Below are positions 10,229 through 20,607 of a stretch of DNA of 59,239 bases, piece after piece. The stretch comes from Devosia insulae DS-56 (lineage in GTDB: Bacteria; Pseudomonadota; Alphaproteobacteria; Rhizobiales; Devosiaceae): the NCBI RefSeq assembly GCF_000970465.2, contig NZ_LAJE02000167.1, positions 1 through 59,239 of the forward strand. Direction: 5' to 3'. The translations under genes were made by a program, and so were the position numbers. Under the pieces are notes generated by a model that did not search any database, was not told where the DNA came from, and saw only the letters and a program-made list of their open reading frames with translations. Each line of letters begins with the position of its first letter. Position 1 is the stretch's first letter.

Positions 10229-10419
10229 GCACCGGCGGTGCCAAATCGCCCCCTCGCCCCTTTGGGGAGAGGGCTGGGGTGAGGGGCGCCAAGCACACTG
10301 ACATAGGCCGTTGCTCAGCCTGACAGCTATTCCATCTGGTGTGCTTGGCGCCCCTCACCCTGACCCTCTCCCCAAAGGGGGCGAGGGGACGCACTTTGCA
10401 CCGGCTGTGCCATATCGCC
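10229..10419. repeat. Long inverted repeat flanked by near-identical direct repeats
   Basis: Arms of about 51 bases (10248-10298 and 10339-10390) are inverted complements containing GGTGAGGGGCGCCAAGCAC, around a 40-base centre. Outside them lie two direct copies of a 22-base sequence (GCACCGGCGGTGCCAAATCG... at 10229 and GCACCGGCTGTGCCATATCG... at 10398), differing at two positions. A second member of the family, with the same arms and a different centre, is at 55298-55437. This fills the gap between ureG and the phosphoesterase gene. Confidence 0.85.
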
Positions 10420-10431
10420 GCCTAAAGCGCT

Positions 10432-11148
10432 CTACCCGCCGATCGAGATCACGTGGGTGACGAGGTTTTTGCCCTTGAGGTGATGCACCAGCAGCGCCGG
10501 CGGATCGGTCGCCGGCATCTTGCGGCCCTCGGCGGCGAGCCCACCCATCGGCGCAATCGCCGGTGCGAGGGTCGCCGGCACGCCGGCGAAGCGGGTGAAC
10601 ATCGTCCGGTGCAGGTGCCCGCAGCTGATGCCGAGCACGGTGTCCTTGGCCTGCTCGATCACCGCGGCCAGCCCTTCCTTGTTGCGGCAGTCGATGGTCT
10701 CGTATTGGTCCATGCCGCAGTCGAACGGATGCTGATGAAGAAAGATCAGCGCTGGCGCGCCACCCGAATTGATCTCCGCCTCGAGCCAGCCGAGCACCGG
10801 AGCGGCGTCGCCATGCGCGGCACCCGGCACGATCACGTCGAGCCCGATCAGCCTGACATCGCCAACCTGAACGACCCCGTTGAGCGGCCCCTCGCCCGGC
10901 CCGCCGAACACCTCGCGCATCGCCTCGCGGCTATCGACATTACCCGGCACCACCAGCAGCGGCGCACCGAACGCCCCGAGACGCGTCTTCAGCACAGCAT
11001 AGCTAGCGGCGTGGTCGTTGTTGGCGAGATCGCCGCTGACCGCCACGGCGTCGGGCTTCAACTCGGCGACCCACTGCAGCACCCGGTCAAGCCGCTGCAG
11101 CGAGGTGACGCCGTCGAGGTGGATGTCACTGAGTTGGGCGATCAGCAT
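10432..11148 (-). CDS. Calcineurin-like metallophosphoesterase (CpdA-like)
   Basis: This 238-residue protein of the class III cyclic-nucleotide phosphodiesterase group probably hydrolyses phosphodiesters such as cAMP using two metal ions. Metal motifs appear in order: SDIHLDG (residues 7-13), GDLANND, GNVD, HQHPFD and GHLHR. The third motif is normally GNHD; here the His, which usually assists catalysis, is Val. The start MLIAQLSDIH at 11148 fits the family; a 17-residue upstream extension is unlikely. Substrate is not determined by the sequence. Confidence 0.85.
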   Translation of the reverse strand: MLIAQLSDIHLDGVTSLQRLDRVLQWVAELKPDAVAVSGDLANNDHAASYAVLKTRLGAFGAPLLVVPGNVDSREAMREVFGGPGEGPLNGVVQVGDVRLIGLDVIVPGAAHGDAAPVLGWLEAEINSGGAPALIFLHQHPFDCGMDQYETIDCRNKEGLAAVIEQAKDTVLGISCGHLHRTMFTRFAGVPATLAPAIAPMGGLAAEGRKMPATDPPALLVHHLKGKNLVTHVISIGG

Positions 11149-11229
11149 ACTGGGATACTCGCGAATGTTTTCGGCGCGAATTTGGCCCGTGCCTGCCATC
11201 GAGGCAAGCAGGCACAGGGCGGGCTACCA

Positions 11230-11637
11230 TCAGGCCGGCACTGTCCGTCGTACCGGCAGGCTCTGGGCTATCCCCATGCCGATCTCCACGGCGAGAAATG
11301 GCAGCACCACCCAGCTCATGCCGCTGGCGAGGGCATGGATCTGCCAGGCGGCAAACAGCAAGCGCGCCACTGCGTCATAGCGGCCGAGGATCGGCAAGCC
11401 CAGGCGATAGCGCGCCACCGACCACACCAGGACGACGGACCCCATCAGGTTGCCCATCAGCATGGCGAGGCCCTGCGGCGCCTCGATGCTGCCAGGCAGC
11501 CCCAGCGTCGCATCGATAGCGGCGAGCAATGAGCCGAGCAGCGTGAAAGTCCACGGCGTAGCAAAAGGGGCAGTCACGATCAGGTCGTAGAGCGCGCTGG
11601 CGCGAACGATCCGCGCATAGGCCTGTGCATCCAGCAT
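11230..11637 (-). CDS. Small membrane protein, probable target of the divergent MerR regulator
   Basis: This 135-residue protein has about four hydrophobic segments (WTFTLLGSLLAAIDATLGL, LAMLMGNLMGSVVLVWSVARY, LLFAAWQIHALASGMSW, VVLPFLAVEIGMGIAQ). No family was recognised. A good ribosome binding site (AAGGAG) precedes the ATG. It is transcribed divergently from the MerR gene, and a MerR-type promoter with a 14-bp palindrome points in its direction. It is thus the likely regulated gene. Confidence 0.75.
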   Translation of the reverse strand: MLDAQAYARIVRASALYDLIVTAPFATPWTFTLLGSLLAAIDATLGLPGSIEAPQGLAMLMGNLMGSVVLVWSVARYRLGLPILGRYDAVARLLFAAWQIHALASGMSWVVLPFLAVEIGMGIAQSLPVRRTVPA

Positions 11638-11668
11638 GGAAATCTCCTTTGTGCTTGGGATGCACCTG

Positions 11669-11699
11669 CTCTAGAGGGTGGAGTGCACTCCAGGGTCAA
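11669..11699 (-). promoter_or_regulatory. MerR-type promoter/operator
   Basis: On the minus strand TTGACC (11699-11694) and CTAGAG (11674-11669) are separated by 19 bases, the overlong spacing typical of MerR-family promoters. The spacer contains the perfect 14-bp palindrome TGGAGTGCACTCCA (11679-11692). It lies between the membrane-protein gene and the merR-like gene and drives the former. Confidence 0.8.
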
Positions 11700-11707
11700 G
11701 GGGCGAA

Positions 11708-12073
11708 ATGGCGATGCAGATCGGTGAACTGTCCGAACGCTCAGGGCTGAGCCGCGACGCGTTGCGCTTCTACGAGAAGCGCGGCCTCATCCGCGCCCGT
11801 CGGCGGCCCAATGGCTACCGCCACTACCCGGAAGCGACACTGTTCCTGCTCGATTACGTCCGCACGGCGCAGCGCCTCGGCTTCACTCTGGCCGAGATCG
11901 AGGCCGAACTGCCGCTGTTGCAGAGCGAGGGACTGACGGCCGAGCGGGTCGAAACCATCCTGCGTGGCAAGATCGCCGTCATCGATGCCCGCATCGGTGA
12001 CCTCAAGGCCTTGCGCGACGACCTGGCCGGGCGGCTCAGTGACGTCTGCCCACTCATCGCCGCCGGGCACTAG
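11708..12073 (+). CDS. MerR-family transcriptional regulator
   Basis: This regulator of about 121 residues has an N-terminal winged helix-turn-helix (MQIGELSERSGLSRDALRFYEKRGLIRARR, then NGYRHYPEATL), followed by a long coiled coil (residues 70-112) for dimerisation. The short C-terminus holds a single Cys (DVCPLIAAGH), so it lacks the paired cysteines of classic metal sensors. The ATG at 11708 was chosen; 11714 also fits, and an upstream in-frame ATG at 11678 would overlap the operator. It likely regulates the divergent membrane-protein gene and itself. Confidence 0.88.
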   Translation: MAMQIGELSERSGLSRDALRFYEKRGLIRARRRPNGYRHYPEATLFLLDYVRTAQRLGFTLAEIEAELPLLQSEGLTAERVETILRGKIAVIDARIGDLKALRDDLAGRLSDVCPLIAAGH

Positions 12074-12117
12074 CGATTGCCGAGGACTGCTGTAGCGATG
12101 GACGGAGCATCATTCTG

Positions 12118-12585
12118 GTGAGCTTGGCGACCCCGGATTTCATCGCGCTGCAGCGCGACCTCACCGCCCCGATGCCCACCTCGGCCTGGCCCGATGGCGC
12201 CCGCCTCGTCCGCTTCGACGTCGCCGACGTCAAGGCCATCCACGCCCTGCTGCAGCGCGCCTACACCAACGGCTTTGGCAGCGTCGCGCCCGATTGGCTG
12301 GATTGGTGGGAAGCGTTGCGCGCCGATAGCGAGTTCGACGCGGCGCTCTGCTTTGTCGCCAAAGCCGAAGGCGAGGTGATCGGCTTCTGCCTCTGCTGGA
12401 CCTCGAGCTTCGTCAAGGACCTGGTGGTCGCGGCGGCGTGGCAAGGCCAAGGCCTTGGCGCGACGCTGCTGACGACGGCAATGACGGCGCTGCGGCAACG
12501 CGGGGCCAACGTCGTGCAGCTGAAGGTGGTGACGGCCAATGCCGGAGCGCGACGGCTCTATGAGCGAATGGGCTTCGTCGCCTGA
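12118..12585 (+). CDS. GNAT-family N-acetyltransferase
   Basis: This protein of about 155 residues has a GNAT acetyl-CoA fold. The acetyl-CoA binding segment is VVAAAWQGQGLGATLLTTAM (Q/RxxGxG/A motif, near residues 102-121), followed by LKVVTANAGARRLYERMGF, the usual C-terminal strand and helix. An upstream region of about 50 residues (RLVRFDVADVKAIHALLQRA) carries the variable acceptor site. The start is uncertain: GTG at 12118, or ATG at 12172 giving 137 residues. The acceptor is unknown. Confidence 0.85.
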   Translation: MSLATPDFIALQRDLTAPMPTSAWPDGARLVRFDVADVKAIHALLQRAYTNGFGSVAPDWLDWWEALRADSEFDAALCFVAKAEGEVIGFCLCWTSSFVKDLVVAAAWQGQGLGATLLTTAMTALRQRGANVVQLKVVTANAGARRLYERMGFVA

Positions 12586-12586
12586 A

Positions 12587-13897
12587 CTAGGACGCCCGAG
12601 CGGCCGACTTCGAACTGATCTTGGTCACCAGCAACTGGTTGAGGCGCAGCTTGTCGGCGTCGACCACCTCGAACAGGTAACCACCGGCTTCCACCTTGTC
12701 ACCCTTGCGGGCGGCGCGGCGGAGATTGTGGACAATGAAGCCGCCAATCGTCTCGTAGGCACCGTCATGCGGGAAGCTCTTCATGTTGAGGGCGCGCACC
12801 ACATCGACCACCGGGGCGACGCCGTCGACCAGCCAGCTGCCGTCATCGCGCCTCATGATCGCCTCTTCCTCGAACGGATTGGCGAGGCCCTGCATCAGCG
12901 CGCTCATCAGGTCCTTGAAGGTGACGACGCCGACCACATGCGCATACTCGCTGACCACCACGGCGAACCCGGTGCCCTTGGCCTGGAATTCGGCCAGCAC
13001 CTCCCAGACATTGAGCGTGTCCGGCACCGACAGCACGTCGCGCCGTGCCTTGGCAAAATCCACCGGCGCATCGCGGTCCATCACCGTCGCCAGCACGTCC
13101 TCGGCACGCACGCAGCCGATCACCTCATCAATGCCGCCATCGCAGATCGGGTAGTGCGAGAACGGCCGTCGGCGGACTTTCTCCTGCTGCACCTCCAGGG
13201 GGTCGCTGAGGTCGAGATAGACGATCTCATCGCGCACCGTCATCACCGAGGTGACGCTGCGCAATTCCAGCGCGAGCACGTTCTCGATCAGCCGGCGCTC
13301 CTTCTTCATCAAGGCGCCGGATTTCTCGCCGCCGGCGAGGATCATGCGGAAATCCTCGGTGGTCACCTCGTCGGCTGGCCCCGACGGTGCCAGATGCAGC
13401 CGGGCGATCAGCCAGTTCGAGATGCCGCTGAACAGCCAGACCAGCGGTCGCAATACCGCCACTGCGCCCTCCGGAAACCACACCAGCGCCAGCGCCACCT
13501 GCTCGGGGATCAGCATGCCGATGCGCTTGGGGATCAGGTCGGCGAACAGGATGAACAGCGTCGTGGTTAGGCAGAAGGCGAGGATCGAACCGATCGGTCC
13601 GGCAAAGCTCCCTGCCCCGGCGCCGGCCAAGGCATCGGCGAACATTGGACCGACCAGCCCGTCGCCGATCACACCGGCAAGGATCGAGATCGAGTTGATG
13701 GCGATCTGGAACGCCGTGATGATGTTGCCCGCATCGGCGCGCAGCGCGGTGAAGCGGATGGCCCTGACGTCACCGCCCTCGGCCAGCGCCCGAATCCGCA
13801 CCTCGCGCGCCGCGGCGAACGCAATCTCCGACATCGAGATGATGGAGCTGGCGCCCACCAGCAGTGCCAGGAGGATAAGCCCGAGCAGCGGTGACAT
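12587..13897 (-). CDS. CorC/HlyC-type membrane protein (CNNM transmembrane, CBS pair)
   Basis: This 436-residue protein has an N-terminal CNNM/DUF21 membrane domain with about four segments (residues 1-190; LLGLILLALLVGASSIISMS at the start). A central pair of CBS domains (around 210-330) and a C-terminal CorC_HlyC domain (around 345-425, WLVDGVAPVVDVVRALNM ... ETIGGFIVHNLRRAARKGD) follow. Such proteins are linked to Mg2+ or Co2+ export or Na+-coupled Mg2+ transport; the older name is hemolysin-like. GAGGTTCC precedes the ATG. It is on the same strand as the glycogen operon and 72 bases after glgX. Confidence 0.9.
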   Translation of the reverse strand: MSPLLGLILLALLVGASSIISMSEIAFAAAREVRIRALAEGGDVRAIRFTALRADAGNIITAFQIAINSISILAGVIGDGLVGPMFADALAGAGAGSFAGPIGSILAFCLTTTLFILFADLIPKRIGMLIPEQVALALVWFPEGAVAVLRPLVWLFSGISNWLIARLHLAPSGPADEVTTEDFRMILAGGEKSGALMKKERRLIENVLALELRSVTSVMTVRDEIVYLDLSDPLEVQQEKVRRRPFSHYPICDGGIDEVIGCVRAEDVLATVMDRDAPVDFAKARRDVLSVPDTLNVWEVLAEFQAKGTGFAVVVSEYAHVVGVVTFKDLMSALMQGLANPFEEEAIMRRDDGSWLVDGVAPVVDVVRALNMKSFPHDGAYETIGGFIVHNLRRAARKGDKVEAGGYLFEVVDADKLRLNQLLVTKISSKSAARAS

Positions 13898-13969
13898 GCG
13901 GAACCTCGTGCAACATGCTGGAACGAGCCATCAATGTCACATCGGCGGCCCGCGGCCAAACCGCCACCG

Positions 13970-16123
13970 CTACTCTTTCGGCGTTTCCTCGGGTGGCTTG
14001 TCGTTCGGTAGCTCCTCCGGCGGCACGCCCGGCACATTGTCGGGCTGCGGCGGCGGCTGCGGGGTTTCCGGCTGTACCGGGATCTCCTGCGGCGGCACCG
14101 GGACCTCGGGCTTCGACGGCGGAATCTGTCCCTTGAGCAGCACCACCACCGAGCGCGGCGGCAGGGTTGCGGCGCGGTCGGCGACCGTCAGCACGGCCTG
14201 GTCGTCGGAGACGAGGCCGACGGTCCAATAACCCTCGGGCAGCCGCGCCAGCACCGGGTCGATCCGGCGGTTGAACCAGACGATCAAATCCTCTTCGGCA
14301 GTCTGCAGCCGCATACCGAGCACCGAGGCGCCGGCATCGTTCCAGTCGCCCTCGTTCATCTCACGGCCATCCGGATGCAGCCAGGCCACATCGCGCACGC
14401 CATGCTTGGTCTGCCCAGAGAGGAAATGGTCATGCGTCAGCGCCGGATGCATCCGCCGGAACTCGGCGAGCGCCGAGACGAAATCCACCAGCGTGCCGTC
14501 GGCATTCTCCCAGTCGACCCAGGTGATCTCGTTGTCCTGGGCATAGGCATTATTATTGCCGCGCTGGGTACGGCCGAACTCGTCGCCCTGCTGGATCAGC
14601 GGCAGACCACGGCTCAGGAGCAGCGTCGCCAACAGCGCCCGCACGTCGCGGCGACGCGCGGCATTGATCTTCTCGTCATCGGTCGGCCCTTCGACGCCGC
14701 AATTCCACGAGTGGTTGTTGTTGTGCCCATCGCGGTTGCCCTCGCCATTCGCCTCGTTGTGCTTGTCGAGATAGGAGACGAGATCGGCGAGCGTAAAGCC
14801 GTCATGCACCGCTAGCATGTTGACGCCGGCGCTGGGCTTGCGGCCGGCAAAATCGAAGATCTCGGCCGAGCCGGCGACCTTGCCGGCGAGCGCCCCGATC
14901 TTGCCCTGGTCGCCGCGCCAGAACGAGCGCACGTCATCGCGATAGGTATCGTTCCACTCGCGGAATTCCTTGCCGAACTGGCCGAGCTGATAGCCGCCCG
15001 GACCCGGATCCCAGGGCTCGGCCACGAGGATGGACTTGCCGAGCACCGGATCGGACTTGATCATTTGCAGCATCTTCGCGTTCGGGTTGAACCCAGGCTC
15101 GCGTCCGAGGATCGGGGCGAGGTCGAAGCGGAAGCCGGAAACGCCCATCTCCTCGACCCAGTAGCGGAGGCTCTCAATCACCAGCCGCTGCGTCGCCGGA
15201 TGGTCGGCGCGCAGCGTATTGCCGGTACCGGCATCGTTCACCAGGTGCTGTTTGCCGTCGACTTCGACGAAGCGGTAGTAGGTCTTGGCGTCGAGCCCCA
15301 TCAGGCTCAGCATCGGCCCGTTGGCGTCGCCCTCGCCGGTATGGTTGTAGACCACGTCGAGGATCACCGAGATGCCCGCCTTGCGGTAGACATCGGTCAT
15401 ATTGCGCAATTCCTGGGGCCCACGCGGCGCCAGCCGCGGATCGACCGCGAAATAGCTGACCGGGTTGTAGCCCCAGGCGTTGGTGAGCCCCATCGCCGGC
15501 AGGTGGCCATCGTCGATGAAGGCGGCGATCGGCATCAGCTCGACCGTGTCGACCCCGAGATAGCGCAGGTGATCCACTACCCGCTTGGTGGTGAGGCCCG
15601 CCAGCGTGCCGCGCAGCGGCCCCTGCACCGAGGGGTGGCGCATGGTGTAGCCGCGCACGTTGAGTTCATAGAACAGGCCCGGCGTCTTGCGGCGCGGCAC
15701 GGCGTTCTTGTTGTCGGCCGCCAGCACGATCGCCTTGGGGATCAGCGGCGCCGTATCCACTGCCTCTTCGCGATTGAGCCGCAGCCGTGGCGAGCGCACG
15801 AAGGGGCGGTCCAGCCGCCGCGCATAAGGGTCGACCAGCAGTTTATGCGGGTCGAAGAAATAGCCCTGGTCGGGATCGTAGCGGCCATCGGCGCGCAGCC
15901 CGTATTTGGCCCCCGCCCCGATATTGCCGATCAGCCCGAACCAGACGTGGTCCTCATGCCCGTCGAGCGCGATGCGCGCCGCTTCCTGGTCGAGCTCGTC
16001 GTAGAGCGATACCCAGATCACCGTCGCCGTCTCCGAATAGACGGCGAAGTTCACACCCTCGGCGGTGAGGGTCGCGCCAAGCTTCTCCGGGCTGCCAGCG
16101 CCCGGCACCAACACTGGTTTCAC
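13970..16123 (-). CDS. glgX: Glycogen debranching enzyme GlgX
   Basis: This GH13 isoamylase-type enzyme of about 717 residues removes alpha-1,6 branches from phosphorylase-limit glycogen. It has the N-terminal sequence LGATLTAEGVNFAVYSETAT and the GH13 regions DVVYNHTGE, GFRFDLAPILGRE (nucleophile Asp), VAEPWD (acid Glu) and VHDGFTLADLV. The GTG at 16123 begins 13 bases after the pgm stop; longer upstream frames run antisense-like into pgm. The last 53 residues (665-717) form a Pro- and Glu-rich, probably disordered tail unusual for GlgX. Confidence 0.94.
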   Translation of the reverse strand: MKPVLVPGAGSPEKLGATLTAEGVNFAVYSETATVIWVSLYDELDQEAARIALDGHEDHVWFGLIGNIGAGAKYGLRADGRYDPDQGYFFDPHKLLVDPYARRLDRPFVRSPRLRLNREEAVDTAPLIPKAIVLAADNKNAVPRRKTPGLFYELNVRGYTMRHPSVQGPLRGTLAGLTTKRVVDHLRYLGVDTVELMPIAAFIDDGHLPAMGLTNAWGYNPVSYFAVDPRLAPRGPQELRNMTDVYRKAGISVILDVVYNHTGEGDANGPMLSLMGLDAKTYYRFVEVDGKQHLVNDAGTGNTLRADHPATQRLVIESLRYWVEEMGVSGFRFDLAPILGREPGFNPNAKMLQMIKSDPVLGKSILVAEPWDPGPGGYQLGQFGKEFREWNDTYRDDVRSFWRGDQGKIGALAGKVAGSAEIFDFAGRKPSAGVNMLAVHDGFTLADLVSYLDKHNEANGEGNRDGHNNNHSWNCGVEGPTDDEKINAARRRDVRALLATLLLSRGLPLIQQGDEFGRTQRGNNNAYAQDNEITWVDWENADGTLVDFVSALAEFRRMHPALTHDHFLSGQTKHGVRDVAWLHPDGREMNEGDWNDAGASVLGMRLQTAEEDLIVWFNRRIDPVLARLPEGYWTVGLVSDDQAVLTVADRAATLPPRSVVVLLKGQIPPSKPEVPVPPQEIPVQPETPQPPPQPDNVPGVPPEELPNDKPPEETPKE

Positions 16124-16136
16124 GGTTACCGGGCCT

Positions 16137-19212
<3,076 letters not shown>

Positions 19213-19224
19213 CTGCTCCGCCAG

Positions 19225-20496
19225 TTATTTGCTCGCCAGGTACTTATCGATCATCGGCTGGGTGACCAGCGTCACCCCCTCGGCTGTGCGACGGAACCAC
19301 TGCGCGTCGAACACCGGATCCTCGCCGACGACGAGGCCCTCGGGCACATGCACGCCACGATCCACCACCACCTTCTTCAGCCGTGCACCGCGTCCGATGG
19401 TGCAGTAGGGCAGCACCACCGCCTCGTGCAGTTCGGAATAGGAGTGCACCCGGCTGCCGGTCGAGAGCAGCGTGCGGTCGAGCGCGCCGCCCGAAATGAT
19501 GCAATCGCCCGACACCAGCGAGTTCACCGCCGAGCCGCGCCGGCCGTCGAAATCGTGGACAAACTTGGCCGGCGGGGTGATCTCGGCAAAGGTCCAGATC
19601 GGCCAGTCGCGATCGTAGAGATCAAGCTGCGGGGTCACGTCGCAGAGGTCGATATTGGCCTTCCAGTAGGCATCGACCGTGCCGACATCGCGCCAATAGG
19701 CCACATCCTCGTTGGCCGAGCGGACGCAGGAGCGCGGGAAGCGATGCGCCCAGGCCGAGCCGTTCTTGACGATATAGGGGATGATGTCCTTGCCGAAGTC
19801 GCGCGATGAGCCCTCGGTGGCGGCGTCGCGGCGCAACTGCTCCATCAGGAAGCGCGTCTCGAACACGTAGATGCCCATCGAGGCCAGCGCATAGTCCGGC
19901 TTGTCTGGAATACCCGGCGGATCCTTGGGCTTTTCGACGAAATCGACGATGCGATCGCGCCCGTCGACATGCATCACGCCGAAGCCGGTGGCTTCCATGC
20001 GCGGCACCTCGAGGCAGCCGATGGTGACGTCGGCCCCGGTGTCCACATGCTGCCGCAGCATGATTTCGTAGTCCATCTTGTAGATGTGGTCGCCGGCCAA
20101 CAGCACGATGTAGCGCGGGCCGTAATCCTCGATGATGTCCATGTTCTGGTACACGGCATCGGCAGTGCCTTCGTACCATTGCGTCTCGGAGACGCGCTGC
20201 GATGCCGGCAGCACGTCGAAACTCTCGTTTCGTTCGGTGCGGAGGAAGTTCCAGCCGCGCTGCAGATGGCGGATCAGCGAATGCGCCTGGTACTGCGTCG
20301 CCACCGAAATGCGTCGGATGCCGGAGTTCAGTGCGTTACTGAGCGCGAAATCAATGATGCGGGACTTGCCGCCAAAATACACTGCCGGCTTGGCGCGCCG
20401 GTCGGTCAATTCGAACAGGCGGGTCCCTCGTCCCCCCGCCAGCACATATGCCATCGCCTCACGCGCCAGCGGCGATGGTGTCCGGTAGTCTGCCAT
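19225..20496 (-). CDS. glgC: Glucose-1-phosphate adenylyltransferase
   Basis: This 423-residue enzyme makes ADP-glucose from ATP and glucose-1-phosphate, the committed step of glycogen synthesis. The nucleotide-binding motif [18 protein letters not shown] (around residues 22-39) is followed by [20 protein letters not shown], which holds allosteric-site residues. [14 protein letters not shown] and the sugar-phosphate site VEKPKDP follow. A left-handed beta-helix occupies the C-terminus. A strong ribosome binding site (GGGAGGGAAGC) precedes the ATG. About 100 bases separate it from glgB. Confidence 0.97.
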   Translation of the reverse strand: MADYRTPSPLAREAMAYVLAGGRGTRLFELTDRRAKPAVYFGGKSRIIDFALSNALNSGIRRISVATQYQAHSLIRHLQRGWNFLRTERNESFDVLPASQRVSETQWYEGTADAVYQNMDIIEDYGPRYIVLLAGDHIYKMDYEIMLRQHVDTGADVTIGCLEVPRMEATGFGVMHVDGRDRIVDFVEKPKDPPGIPDKPDYALASMGIYVFETRFLMEQLRRDAATEGSSRDFGKDIIPYIVKNGSAWAHRFPRSCVRSANEDVAYWRDVGTVDAYWKANIDLCDVTPQLDLYDRDWPIWTFAEITPPAKFVHDFDGRRGSAVNSLVSGDCIISGGALDRTLLSTGSRVHSYSELHEAVVLPYCTIGRGARLKKVVVDRGVHVPEGLVVGEDPVFDAQWFRRTAEGVTLVTQPMIDKYLASK

Positions 20497-20591
20497 GCTT
20501 CCCTCCCCTTGGGGCGTGATCAGCTGTTCCGATCACGCGACACACACAAAGCACTCCTACGCCCCGTTTATGCGGGATCGTATTCAGTCAG

Positions 20592-20607
20592 CCCCGCCTA
20601 GGCGGGG
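20592..20607. other. Perfect 16-bp palindrome over the glgB stop codon
   Basis: CCCCGCCTAGGCGGGG is fully self-complementary and contains the TAG stop of glgB (20598-20600). It lies in the 101-base glgB-glgC gap, the widest inside the operon, and may stabilise or attenuate the transcript at that point. Confidence 0.5.
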
